A DNA stretch of 64,000 bases. Source: Rhodoferax_B ferrireducens_A. Its GTDB lineage: Bacteria > Pseudomonadota > Gammaproteobacteria > Burkholderiales > Burkholderiaceae_C. Shown here in pieces: positions 25,582 through 33,127 of the stretch. Numbering within the stretch: position 1 is the stretch's first letter; the number at the start of each line of letters is the position of its first letter. Position numbers and translations under genes: made by a program. The stretch is from NCBI RefSeq assembly GCF_031458075.1, contig NZ_JAVDXT010000001.1:1178001-1242000 (forward strand), read 5' to 3'. The notes below the pieces were generated by a model, which was not told the DNA's origin, searched no databases, and saw nothing but the letters and a program-made list of their open reading frames with translations.

Positions 25582-26049
25582 ATGGAAACCAAACCGCCGC
25601 TGCCGCCGTTCACTTTCGAATCGGCCACCCAAAAAACCCGCATGGCCGAAGACGCCTGGAACAGCCGCGACCCGGACCGCGTGGTCCAGGTCTATACCGA
25701 GGACACGCGCTGGCGCAACCGCGCCGAATTCCCTGTGGGCCGCGCCGAGGTGCACCAGTTCCTGACCCGCAAATGGGCCAAGGAGCTGGACTACCGGCTG
25801 GTCAAGGAGCTCTGGGCCTTCACCGGCAACCGCATCGCCGTGCGCTTTGCCTACGAGTGGCACGACGCCGCCGGCCAGTGGTTTCGAAGCTATGGCAACG
25901 AGAACTGGGAGTTCACCGAACAGGGCCTGATGGCCTGGCGCTTTGCCAGCATCAACGACCTGGCGATCAGCGAGGCCGAGCGCAAATTCCACTGGCCGCT
26001 GGGGCGCCGGCCGGACGAACATGCCTCGCTGAGTGCTATGGATTTATAG
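25582..26049 (+). CDS. DUF1348 family SnoaL/NTF2-like protein
   Basis: The 155-residue protein is a single NTF2-like cone-fold domain. Family landmarks are KTRMAEDAWNSRDPDRVVQVY, DTRWRNRAEFPVGRAEVHQFL and FAYEWHDAAGQWFRSYGNENW. Functions of DUF1348 are not established; related folds include enzymes and ligand carriers. It starts 9 bp after the MocR gene and should share its transcript. Its 3' end (SAMDL then stop) runs into a sequence similar to the 5' flank of dispersed repeats 10 and 11, so the last residues may derive from repeat sequence. Confidence 0.88.
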   Translation: METKPPLPPFTFESATQKTRMAEDAWNSRDPDRVVQVYTEDTRWRNRAEFPVGRAEVHQFLTRKWAKELDYRLVKELWAFTGNRIAVRFAYEWHDAAGQWFRSYGNENWEFTEQGLMAWRFASINDLAISEAERKFHWPLGRRPDEHASLSAMDL

Positions 26050-26077
26050 GAGAAAGTTAAGCCTCCAATCGGCAGCT

Positions 26078-26119
26078 GGCGCAGATATTGCCTGCGCAAG
26101 ATGCTATCAAAAAGATACC
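26078..26119. repeat. 42-bp two-hairpin dispersed element, copy 6
   Basis: The element lies between the DUF1348 gene and cynS, both on the plus strand. Stem 1 is GCGCAG with CTGCGC. The second hairpin is weakened (TGCTATC with ATACC). Total length is 42 bp. The sequence just before it, at about 26042-26057, resembles the extended flank of copies 10 and 11. Confidence 0.75.
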
Positions 26120-26148
26120 GTTTTTCATAAACCCAGTCAGGAGCATCC

Positions 26149-26592
26149 ATGAACCGCAACGACATCACCGAGAAGATCATCACCGTCAAGGTCGCCAAAG
26201 GCATCCAGTGGGCGGCCGTGGCCAAGAAGGTCGGGCAGTCCAAGGAATGGACCACGGCCGCCTGCCTGGGCCAGATGACCTGCACACCCGAGCAGGCCAA
26301 GGTCATCGGCAAGATCTTCGGCCTGAGCAGCGACGAGCAGAAGTGGCTGCAGGTGGTGCCGTACAAGGGCTCGCTGCCCACTCCGGTACCGACCGACCCG
26401 CTGATCTACCGCTGGTACGAGATCGTCAGCGTCTACGGCACCACGATCAAGGAGCTGATCCATGAAGAGTTTGGCGACGGCATCATGAGCGCCATCGACT
26501 TCAGCATGGACATCGAACGCCAACCGGACCCCAAGGGGGATCGGGTCAAGGTGGTGCTGTCGGGCAAGTTCCTGCCGTACAAGACCTATTGA
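26149..26592 (+). CDS. cynS: Cyanate hydratase (cyanase)
   Basis: Cyanase converts cyanate and bicarbonate to carbamate and CO2, and carbamate then decays to ammonia. The 147-residue protein matches the family length. It has the N-terminal helix-turn-helix-like domain (QWAAVAKKVGQSKEWTTAAC). Its catalytic residues are in YRWYEIVSVYGTTIKELIHE (Arg and Glu) and GIMSAIDFSMDIERQPDP (Ser). It is a cytoplasmic decamer in known cases. Its place downstream of the MocR regulator and opposite the Nit1C nitrilase operon ties it to use of cyanide-derived nitrogen. No cynT carbonic anhydrase or cynR is adjacent. Confidence 0.97.
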   Translation: MNRNDITEKIITVKVAKGIQWAAVAKKVGQSKEWTTAACLGQMTCTPEQAKVIGKIFGLSSDEQKWLQVVPYKGSLPTPVPTDPLIYRWYEIVSVYGTTIKELIHEEFGDGIMSAIDFSMDIERQPDPKGDRVKVVLSGKFLPYKTY

Positions 26593-26655
26593 GACTGGCC
26601 GGGCGTCGCACCGGGCCGCAGTTCCTGCAGAATGCGGGCCAACGGAAGATCGCCG

Positions 26656-27093
26656 ATGGACCCCTGGATTGTTTACTGTGACGGCAGTGCCGTGCCCAAC
26701 CCCGGCCGCATCGGCCTGGGCGTGCTGTTGATCGCCCCCGATGGCACGCGCCACACGCTGTCGCGGGCACCGCAGCTGCAGGCCTGCAACAACGAAGCCG
26801 AGCTGCGTGCGCTGATGGCGGCGCTGCAGGAGCTGCAGGCCCGCGGCGCCCGCGCGTTGCGCGTGCATTGCGACAACAGCGTGGTGGTCGAGCAGATCAC
26901 CGATACCAACGCCAAGCCGATTGCGCGGCTGGAGGCCTTGTTCGGGGAAGCGCGGGCGCTGTTCCAGTCCTTCGAGCAGGCCGAGCTGCTGTGGATACCG
27001 CAGCACCGCAATAGCGAGGCCGACGCGCTGGCCCGGGCGGCGCTGGGCATCACGGTGCCACGCGTGGTCAAAATCGCCAAGAAGCGGCGGTAG
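26656..27093 (+). CDS. RNase HI-like (reverse transcriptase-like) protein
   Basis: The 145-residue protein has an RNase H fold with the acidic residues in place: YCDGSAVPNPGRIGLGV (Asp), ACNNEAELRALMAAL (Glu), HCDNSVVVEQI (Asp) and HRNSEADALARAALG (Asp). It could cleave the RNA strand of RNA-DNA hybrids. The canonical rnhA normally sits next to dnaQ, so this is probably the paralogous short family. The start is the ATG at 26656, after which the first strand (WIVYCDGS) begins properly. It is separated from cynS by 63 bp and is not obviously linked to it in function. Confidence 0.88.
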   Translation: MDPWIVYCDGSAVPNPGRIGLGVLLIAPDGTRHTLSRAPQLQACNNEAELRALMAALQELQARGARALRVHCDNSVVVEQITDTNAKPIARLEALFGEARALFQSFEQAELLWIPQHRNSEADALARAALGITVPRVVKIAKKRR

Positions 27094-27112
27094 TCGCGTT
27101 AAGGAGAAAAGG

Positions 27113-27514
27113 ATGGACGTGCGGAGTATTTCCACGGCGGACCTTGATGGCGTTTACCGCCTTCTTCTCAACAATGGCTGGGCGCACCGTATTGGCGGCG
27201 TGGCACAACTTGCGCAGCTGGTTTCTGCATCGCAACGCGTTGTCGTGGCCTTGGTTGATAACGAGCTTGTCGGGTTTGCGCGCGCCATCACAGACGGCAT
27301 ATCGAACGGGTATATATCCATGGTCGTTGTCGCCGAGCCGTTCCGTCGACAAGGCATTGGCCAAGCCCTGGTAGATGCAATCATCGGTTCGGACAAAACC
27401 ATCACCTGGGTACTGCGGGCTGGCAGAGATGGCGCAGCGGAGTTCTTTAAGAAACTAGGGTTTACAGAATCATCCATTGCCATGGAGCGACCCCGGCTCG
27501 ACCCGCTTCGATGA
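27113..27514 (+). CDS. GNAT family N-acetyltransferase
   Basis: This 133-residue protein starts at the ATG at 27113, with a strong purine-rich AAGGAG site 6-12 nt upstream. The acetyl-CoA pyrophosphate loop is VVAEPFRRQGIGQALVDAII, preceded by the strand GYISMVVV. The C-terminus GAAEFFKKLGFTESSIAMER is typical for small stand-alone acetyltransferases. The acceptor is unknown. It is likely co-transcribed with the RNase HI-like gene 19 bp upstream. Confidence 0.88.
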   Translation: MDVRSISTADLDGVYRLLLNNGWAHRIGGVAQLAQLVSASQRVVVALVDNELVGFARAITDGISNGYISMVVVAEPFRRQGIGQALVDAIIGSDKTITWVLRAGRDGAAEFFKKLGFTESSIAMERPRLDPLR

Positions 27515-27573
27515 CGACTGCCCCCAAGCCCCTGTCCTATCGCCCCGGCGCCCAAAATGCAGTAAGGTAAGGC

Positions 27574-27816
27574 ATGGACACTTCTACACACCGCTTCACC
27601 GAGCTTTTCGCCCAGCTGGGACTTCCTTCTGACGCGCAAAGCATTGCCCACTTTCTGGCCATGCACTCGCCGCTGGCTGGCAACATCCAGTTGCCGGACG
27701 CGACGTTCTGGTCGCCCGCGCAGGCCACGTTTCTGCGCGAGGCCTTGCAGCAGGATTCGGACTGGGCCGAGCTGGCCGACCAGTTGAGTCAAGCCCTGCG
27801 GGCACCCGGGGCCTGA
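27574..27816 (+). CDS. DUF2789 family protein
   Basis: The 80-residue protein MDTSTHRFTELFAQLGLPSD has the DUF2789 pattern: a short helical start, MHSPLAGNIQLPDATFW, then SPAQATFLREALQQDSDWAEL. Members are small cytoplasmic proteins of unknown role in beta- and gammaproteobacteria. It follows the GNAT gene by 59 bp. After its stop, CCAAG and CTTGG arms at 27821-27839 form a weak hairpin. Confidence 0.85.
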   Translation: MDTSTHRFTELFAQLGLPSDAQSIAHFLAMHSPLAGNIQLPDATFWSPAQATFLREALQQDSDWAELADQLSQALRAPGA

Positions 27817-27857
27817 GCCGCCAAGAATGCATTGCTTGGGGGTAGACAACGGATGTC

Positions 27858-27876
27858 GGTTTACCTCGCGTAAACC
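27858..27876. promoter_or_regulatory. Inverted repeat upstream of TRAP transporter operon
   Basis: A perfect 7-bp inverted repeat, GGTTTAC and GTAAACC with a 5-nt centre, lies 130 bp before dctQ in a 189-bp intergenic region. It could be a regulator site for the transporter or a small terminator hairpin for the DUF2789 transcript. No T-run follows, so I favour a regulatory site. Confidence 0.35.
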
Positions 27877-28005
27877 CTAGGGTGTTCGGGGGCGGCAGGG
27901 GATGTAACAAAGTTATGATGCCGGCTGGTTTTTTGCCGCGCCGTTGCTTCTGTCACGCGCCCGGTGGGCCGACTTTGGTCCTGTCTCTCATATCCCCTGA
28001 CCCGT

Positions 28006-28530
28006 ATGTCCTCCGACTCCCAGCCTGGGCCAGACGCGCCCGCCGTAGACGCCCCCGAACCCGACCCCCAGACCACCGTCCCTTTGAAGATCGAAGACTG
28101 GCTGACCGTGCTGGTGATGGGCGCGCTGGCGCTAATTACTTTTGCCAATGTGCTGGCGCGCTACTTCACCAACGAGTCGTTTGCCTGGACCGAGGAAATC
28201 TCGGTGTTCCTGATGATTGCGTTGACCCTGGTGGCCGCCTCGGCCGCGGTCGCGCGGGATCGGCACATCCGCATCGAATACTTCTCCGACAGCGGCAGCA
28301 TGGCGCGCCGCAAAGGCCTGTCGCGCTTTGGCGCGGTGATGGTGGCAATTCTGTTCACCCTGATCGGCACGCTGAGCATCCGCATGGTCTGGGACGACTA
28401 CCGCTTTGAAGAAACCACGCCCGGCATTGGCCTGCCTGCCTGGTGGTATTCGATGTGGCTGCCGATTCTGTCCTTAGGCATTGCGCTGCGCGCTGTCGGC
28501 CTGTTCATCCGCCGGGGCCGCGAAGCATGA
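28006..28530 (+). CDS. TRAP transporter small permease (DctQ-like)
   Basis: The 174-residue membrane protein has four predicted helices: LTVLVMGALALITFANVLA, ISVFLMIALTLVAASAAVA, AVMVAILFTLIGTLSIRMV and MWLPILSLGIALRAVGLFI. The conserved TWTEE-like segment (FAWTEEISVF) precedes helix 2. The start at 28006 (MSSDSQPG) leaves a Pro/Asp-rich cytoplasmic tail of about 30 residues. It forms the membrane complex with the large permease. The stop overlaps the next start as ATGA. Confidence 0.92.
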   Translation: MSSDSQPGPDAPAVDAPEPDPQTTVPLKIEDWLTVLVMGALALITFANVLARYFTNESFAWTEEISVFLMIALTLVAASAAVARDRHIRIEYFSDSGSMARRKGLSRFGAVMVAILFTLIGTLSIRMVWDDYRFEETTPGIGLPAWWYSMWLPILSLGIALRAVGLFIRRGREA

Positions 28531-29825
28531 TCACCACGCTCTTGTTTCTGACCTTCATCACCATGATGCTGATGGGCGTGCCGATTGGCGTCGCCCTGGG
28601 CCTGGCCGGTGCTGCGGCGATTGCGATTGCCAACAGCAGCAGCCAGTGGTTTGGTCTGCTGGCCGTGCCGCAGAACTTCTACGCCGGCCTGGGCAAGTAC
28701 CCGCTGCTGGCGATCCCGATGTTTGTGCTGGTCGGCTCGATCTTCGACCGCTCGGGTGTGGCCTCGCGGTTGGTGAACTTTGCGGTGGCGGTGGTCGGGC
28801 GCGGCCCCGGCATGCTGCCGCTGGTGGCGATTGCGGTGGCGATGTTTCTGGGCGGTATTTCCGGCTCCGGCCCGGCCTGTGCGGCGGCGGTGGGCGCGGT
28901 GATGATCAGCGCGATGAACAAGGCGGGTTATCCGCCGGCGTTTTCGGCCAGCGTGGTGGGCGCTGCAGCGGCCACCGACATCCTGATTCCACCGTCTATC
29001 GCCTTCATCGTCTATTCGATCCTGGTGCCCGGCGCTTCGGTGCCGGCGCTGTTCGCTGCCGGCATGATTCCTGGCGTGCTGGCCGGCCTGGCGTTGATCG
29101 TGCCGGCCGTGTGGCTGTCGCGCAAACACAAGATGGGCGCACTGGAAGCGACTCTGCCAAGGCCGCCGTTCTGGGCCAGCCTGCGCGATGCGGTCTGGGG
29201 CCTGGCCGCCCCCGTGTTGATCCTGGGCGGCATGCGCGCCGGCTGGTTCACGCCCACCGAGGCGGCCGTGGTGGCGGTGTTCTACGGCCTGTTCGTCGGC
29301 ATGTTCATCCACCGCACGATGACGGTGCGCGATCTGTTTCCCATCCTGCGCGAATCGGGCGAGCTGTCGGCGGTGATTTTGCTGGTGGTGTCGCTGGCGG
29401 GCATCTTTGCCTATTCGCTGTCCACCCTGGGCGTGATCGACCCGATCACCAACGCCATCGTCAATTCCGGCCTGGGCGAATACGGCGTGCTGGCGCTGCT
29501 GATCGTGATGCTGGTTACCGTCGGCATGTTCCTCGACGGCGTGTCGATCTTTTTGATCTTTGTGCCCTTGCTGCTGCCGATTGCCACGCACTACCACTGG
29601 GATTTGGTGTGGTTCGGCGTGATCCTGACTCTCAAGGTCGCACTCGGCCAGTTCACGCCGCCGCTGGCCGTCAATCTGATGGTGTCTTGCCGCATCGCCA
29701 AGGTGCGCATGGAAGAGACCGTGCCCTGGGTCGGCTGGATGCTGTTTTCGATGTTCTTGGTGATGGTGCTGGTGATTGCCTTCCCTCAGTTGGCGCTCTG
29801 GCTGCCGCACCATCTGGGTTATTAA
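28527..29825 (+). CDS. TRAP transporter large permease (DctM-like)
   Basis: This 432-residue protein has about twelve helices of the DctM family. Recognisable parts are the N-terminal FITMMLMGVPIGVALGLAG, PMFVLVGSIFDRSGVASRLV, the glycine-rich FLGGISGSGPACAAAVGAV and ATDILIPPSIAFIVYSIL. It is the Na+-coupled carrier subunit that moves the carboxylate handed over by DctP. It starts within dctQ (ATGA) and ends 17 bp before the binding-protein gene. Confidence 0.95.
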   Translation: MITTLLFLTFITMMLMGVPIGVALGLAGAAAIAIANSSSQWFGLLAVPQNFYAGLGKYPLLAIPMFVLVGSIFDRSGVASRLVNFAVAVVGRGPGMLPLVAIAVAMFLGGISGSGPACAAAVGAVMISAMNKAGYPPAFSASVVGAAAATDILIPPSIAFIVYSILVPGASVPALFAAGMIPGVLAGLALIVPAVWLSRKHKMGALEATLPRPPFWASLRDAVWGLAAPVLILGGMRAGWFTPTEAAVVAVFYGLFVGMFIHRTMTVRDLFPILRESGELSAVILLVVSLAGIFAYSLSTLGVIDPITNAIVNSGLGEYGVLALLIVMLVTVGMFLDGVSIFLIFVPLLLPIATHYHWDLVWFGVILTLKVALGQFTPPLAVNLMVSCRIAKVRMEETVPWVGWMLFSMFLVMVLVIAFPQLALWLPHHLGY

Positions 29826-29842
29826 TTTTTTAGGAGACAAAA

Positions 29843-30871
29843 ATGAAAGTTCGCTCATTCCTCGCCCTGGCCGTCGCTACGGCCGCCATGCTGGCCACCA
29901 CCGGCAGCATCGCCCAAACCTACAAGCCCGAGTACAAGATGTCGCTGGTGCTGGGCACCGCCTTCCCCTGGGGCAAGGGCGGCGAGATCTGGGCCAATAT
30001 GGTCCGCGAGCGCACCCAAGGCCGCATCAACATCAAGCTGTACCCCGGCGTGTCGCTGATCCAGGGCGACCAGACGCGCGAATTCTCGGCGTTGCGCCAG
30101 GGCGTAATCGACATGGCCATCGGCTCCACCATCAACTGGTCGCCGCAGGTGAAGGAGCTGAACCTGTTCTCGCTGCCCTTCCTGATGCCCGACTACGCGG
30201 CCATCGACTCGCTGACCCAAGGCCAGGTCGGCAAGGACATCTTCAAGATTATCGACAAGGCCGGTGTGCAGCCCCTGGCCTTTGGTGAAAACGGCTACCG
30301 TGAAATCAGCAACTCCAAACTGGCCATCCACAAGCCGGCCGACCTGAAGGGCCTGAAGATCCGCGTCGTTGGCTCGCCGCTGTTCCAGGACACCTTCACC
30401 GCCCTGGGCGCGAACCCCACGCAAATGAGCTGGGCCGATGCCCAGCCCGCGCTGGCCACCGGCGCGGTGGATGGGCAGGAGAACCCGATCTCCATCTACA
30501 CCGCCGCCAAGCTGCAGAACGTGGCGCAAAAGCATGTGACCATGTGGGGCTATGTGGCCGATCCGCTGGTGTTTGTGGTGAACAAGGACATCTGGGCCAG
30601 CTGGACCGAGGCCGACCGCGCCATCGTCAAGCAGGCTGCGCTGGATGCCGCCCGCGACCAGATCGCCATTGCCCGCAAAGGCCTGGTCGAAGCCGACCAG
30701 CCGCTGCTGAAAGACCTGGGCGCGCTGGGCGTCACCGTCACCAAGCTCAGTCCTGAAGAACGTGCTGCCTTTGTCGCCGCCACCCGCCCGGTGTACGACA
30801 AGTGGAAAAAGACCATCGGCGCCGACCTCGTGGCCACCGCCGAGAAGTCCATTGCCGCGCGCAAGAAGTAA
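29843..30871 (+). CDS. TRAP transporter substrate-binding protein (DctP-like)
   Basis: The 342-residue periplasmic receptor starts MKVRSFLALAVATAAMLATT (signal peptide, cleavage near SIA/QTY), preceded by AGGAGA. The carboxylate-binding core has LKGLKIRVVGSPLFQDTF with the conserved Arg that salt-bridges the ligand, SWADAQPALATGAVDGQENP and PLVFVVNKDIW. It delivers a carboxylic acid to the DctQM permease encoded just before it. The ligand is not predictable, since C4-dicarboxylate and other acids are both common in this family. Confidence 0.95.
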   Translation: MKVRSFLALAVATAAMLATTGSIAQTYKPEYKMSLVLGTAFPWGKGGEIWANMVRERTQGRINIKLYPGVSLIQGDQTREFSALRQGVIDMAIGSTINWSPQVKELNLFSLPFLMPDYAAIDSLTQGQVGKDIFKIIDKAGVQPLAFGENGYREISNSKLAIHKPADLKGLKIRVVGSPLFQDTFTALGANPTQMSWADAQPALATGAVDGQENPISIYTAAKLQNVAQKHVTMWGYVADPLVFVVNKDIWASWTEADRAIVKQAALDAARDQIAIARKGLVEADQPLLKDLGALGVTVTKLSPEERAAFVAATRPVYDKWKKTIGADLVATAEKSIAARKK

Positions 30872-30883
30872 GCTTCTCCGCCT

Positions 30884-31291
30884 ATGAAGAAAAATCTGCA
30901 TCCCGCCCACGCCCCCTGTCCTTGCGACAGCGGCAAACCCTACGCCGAGTGCTGCGCGCCCTGGCACAAGGGCATGGATGCAGGCGTTTATGCGCCCACG
31001 GCCGAGGCGCTGATGCGCTCGCGCTACAGCGGCTATGTGCTGGGCCTGCTGGAGTATTTGTTGTTCACCTGGCACCCGTCCACCGCGCCTGGGGATCTGG
31101 AACTGCCACCGGTCAAGTGGCTGGGCCTGGAAGTGCGCCATGCAATGGAGGCCGGCGATGCTGGGGTGGTCGAGTTCGTCGCGCGCTGCCGCGATGGCGG
31201 TAAAGCCCAGCGCATGCACGAGACCAGCCGCTTTGTGCGGCAGGACGGGCGCTGGTATTACATCGACGGGCAGATGCATGGGGCGGAGTAG
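30884..31291 (+). CDS. YchJ family (UPF0225) SEC-C motif protein
   Basis: This 135-residue protein begins with a zinc-binding SEC-C motif, CPCDSGKPYAECCAPWHKG. An NTF2-like domain follows (TAEALMRSRYSGYVLGLLEY, FVARCRDGGKAQRMHETSRF, DGRWYYIDGQM). This layout is that of YchJ proteins, whose cellular role is undefined. It is 12 bp after dctP and may be read through from the TRAP operon, but is probably unrelated in function. The stop is followed within 4 bp by a dispersed 42-bp repeat. Confidence 0.9.
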   Translation: MKKNLHPAHAPCPCDSGKPYAECCAPWHKGMDAGVYAPTAEALMRSRYSGYVLGLLEYLLFTWHPSTAPGDLELPPVKWLGLEVRHAMEAGDAGVVEFVARCRDGGKAQRMHETSRFVRQDGRWYYIDGQMHGAE

Positions 31292-31294
31292 GGT

Positions 31295-31336
31295 GCTACT
31301 TAAATAATAGCCGCTTGCGCATATGGAATATGCGCT
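31295..31336. repeat. 42-bp two-hairpin dispersed element, copy 7 (reverse orientation)
   Basis: The element lies between convergent ychJ-like and quinone reductase genes, in the reverse orientation. Its first stem is GCGCATAT with ATATGCGC (8 bp, 3-nt loop), a sequence different from other copies but perfectly paired. The last two bases overlap the stop codon of the quinone reductase gene. Confidence 0.85.
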
Positions 31337-31952
31337 AGACCCCTATAAGACACTCAGAATCAACGACAAACTCGGCCAGATGCGCGCGTAGCCGCACCAT
31401 GTCGTTCTCGACGGTCGGTGCCTTGAACACGTCGAAGCATGAGAACGACGGCAGTACCTCCATGCCGCTAAACGCGTAGTTGGCGGTGTTGGCCACCAGC
31501 ACGTCGTCTACCGATTTGCCTTTAAACAGGTCTTGCGCCGGGTTGTCGAATGCCTCTTGCGGCGCATTCCAGGTGAGTGACGCCATGTACTGCTTGCCTT
31601 GCAGCAAACCGCCCGAGCCGTACTGCCGGGTGGGGTCGGTGCGGGTGCGGCCATCGCCGGTGATGAAGCTGCCCTGCAGCATGCCCGCGGTAAACACCTC
31701 GTCCACGTACTTTTTGTAGATCCACGGCATGCCAAACCAGTACACGGGCGACTGCAGAACGATGAGGTCGGCCCACAGGTGTTTGGCGACCTCGTCGGCT
31801 ACCGTATAGCCTTTTTCGATGTGGGTGTGCTGCACGGTGTAGCCGCGCTGCTCCATCTCCTGCTGCACCACGTCGGCCATGGCCGCGTTGAGTTTGCCGG
31901 TGGAAATGCCCTCGTAGAACTGGTGGGCGTGGAGGATTAAAACGTTTTGCAT
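31335..31952 (-). CDS. NAD(P)H-dependent quinone oxidoreductase, MdaB-like flavodoxin fold
   Basis: The 205-residue protein starts MQNVLILHAHQFYEGISTGK, with a flavodoxin-2 nucleotide loop. The segment VLQSPVYWFGMPWIYKKYVD is the signature of MdaB-type FAD-dependent quinone reductases, followed by YGSGGLLQGKQYMASLTWNA. It probably reduces quinones with two electrons to limit redox cycling. Start is the ATG at 31950-31952. Exactly 44 bp upstream lies a 38-bp element also present, at the same 44-bp spacing, before the cytochrome c gene at 36233. Both genes probably answer to the LysR regulator at 36329. Confidence 0.9.
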   Translation of the reverse strand: MQNVLILHAHQFYEGISTGKLNAAMADVVQQEMEQRGYTVQHTHIEKGYTVADEVAKHLWADLIVLQSPVYWFGMPWIYKKYVDEVFTAGMLQGSFITGDGRTRTDPTRQYGSGGLLQGKQYMASLTWNAPQEAFDNPAQDLFKGKSVDDVLVANTANYAFSGMEVLPSFSCFDVFKAPTVENDMVRLRAHLAEFVVDSECLIGV

Positions 31953-31995
31953 GTCGGCTTTCTGTTGAACATATTTAACTGTAGGTTGGTGCATT

Positions 31996-32033
31996 CAAAA
32001 GAAAAATAGCCCAATGCTGCATGCCTTGTGAAG
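31996..32033. promoter_or_regulatory. 38-bp promoter/operator element, copy A
   Basis: This element matches the element at 36277-36314 at 34 of 38 positions, in the same orientation. It contains CAAAAGAAAAATAGC, then CAAT, and the dyad-like CATGCCTT followed by TGAAG. It sits 44 bp upstream of the MdaB-like start. It lies between that gene and the end of xdhC. Probable LysR-controlled promoter. Confidence 0.6.
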
Positions 32034-32051
32034 ATTTTCTTCAATATCAGA

Positions 32052-33107
32052 TCACGCCACGACTTCACAGCCGGGAAAGCTGGCACTTTCCTCGCCGTGT
32101 TTGCCCTGCTTGCTCTGCTTACCTATGGCCACCGGTGTGGGGGCGGGCTGGCGGATACCGTTCTTCACCGCCACCACCTCGGCCATGATGGACAGGGCGA
32201 TTTCGGCGGGGGTCTTGCTGGCGATGTACAGGCCCGCGGGGCCGTGCAGTGCATGCAGCGCGGACTCGGAGATGTCGAAGTGCGTGCGCAGCCGCTCATG
32301 GCGCAGCGCACTGTTGCGCCGCGAGCCGATGGCACCCACGTAGAAGGCATCAGACTGCAGCGCGTCGATCAGCGCCAGATCGTCCAGCTTGGGGTCGTGG
32401 GTCAGCGCCACCACGGCGGTGCGCGCATCGGGCTTCAAGCGCAAGACCAGATCGTCGGGCATTTCATGGCTGAGCTGCACGCCGTCTAGCGCCCAGCCCG
32501 CACGGTGTTCTTCGCGCGGATCGCAGACGATCACCTCAAAGCCCAGGCCCAGCGCCATCTGGCACAGAAAGCGCGACAAGTCCCCGGCACCGATCACGAT
32601 GATGCGGGCCTGCGGTCCCAGGTGGGTGGTGAGGTGGGTGTCGCTCAAAACAGGCACGCCGTCCCGGTGGCCTGCGCCCAATGCCACCTCGCCGGTGCGC
32701 AGGTCCAGCCGCCGCTCGGTGTTGCGCCGTTGCAGGCAGGCCTTCAGCAGCGCCTCCAGCTGGCTGCGGGGCGACATGGGCTCCAGCACCAGTTCCACCG
32801 TGCCGCCGCAAGGCAGGCCGAAGCGGTGCGCCGCATCGGCGGATATGCCGTAGCGCAGCACCGCGGGCGTGTCCGTCGCGCAGGCTGCCTGCACGCCACC
32901 CTCTCGGATACGCAGGATCAGGTCGTCCTCGATACAGCCGCCCGAGACCGAGCCCACCGTCTCCCCGCGCCCGTTGAGGGCCATCAGCGAGCCCGGTGGC
33001 CGGGGCGAGGAGCCCCAGGTGCGCGCCACGGTGACCAGCACCACCGGCAACCCCTGGGCCTGCCAGCCTACGGCGGTGCGCAAGACCAGGGTGTCGAGGT
33101 CTTCCAT
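32052..33107 (-). CDS. XdhC family molybdenum cofactor maturation protein
   Basis: XdhC-type proteins bind and sulfurate the molybdenum cofactor and load it into molybdenum hydroxylases. The 351-residue protein has the N-terminal XdhC/CoxI domain (WGSSPRPPGSLMALNGRG, GSVSGGCIEDDLI) and the C-terminal Rossmann domain (IIVIGAGDLSRFLCQMALGL, VGAIGSRRNSALRHERL, LYIASKTPAEIALSIMAEV). It starts 20 bp after the large hydroxylase subunit and is the last gene of that operon. The final 25 residues (Lys/Gln-rich) look unconserved. Confidence 0.94.
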   Translation of the reverse strand: MEDLDTLVLRTAVGWQAQGLPVVLVTVARTWGSSPRPPGSLMALNGRGETVGSVSGGCIEDDLILRIREGGVQAACATDTPAVLRYGISADAAHRFGLPCGGTVELVLEPMSPRSQLEALLKACLQRRNTERRLDLRTGEVALGAGHRDGVPVLSDTHLTTHLGPQARIIVIGAGDLSRFLCQMALGLGFEVIVCDPREEHRAGWALDGVQLSHEMPDDLVLRLKPDARTAVVALTHDPKLDDLALIDALQSDAFYVGAIGSRRNSALRHERLRTHFDISESALHALHGPAGLYIASKTPAEIALSIMAEVVAVKNGIRQPAPTPVAIGKQSKQGKHGEESASFPGCEVVA

Positions 33108-33127
33108 GGTGTCTCCTTTGAAGGTTC

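Noticed and set aside
24172..26022. 616-codon minus-strand frame across the MocR and DUF1348 genes
   Set aside because: It spans two well-identified plus-strand genes and their junction and has no conserved motif.
27821..27839. Hairpin after the DUF2789 gene as a terminator
   Set aside because: Only a 5-bp outer stem with a palindromic centre and no T-run, so too weak to list as a feature.
28398..29858. 486-codon minus-strand frame opposite the TRAP large permease gene
   Set aside because: It is a His/Arg/Gln-rich shadow. The opposite strand is a full DctM protein with ATGA coupling to dctQ.
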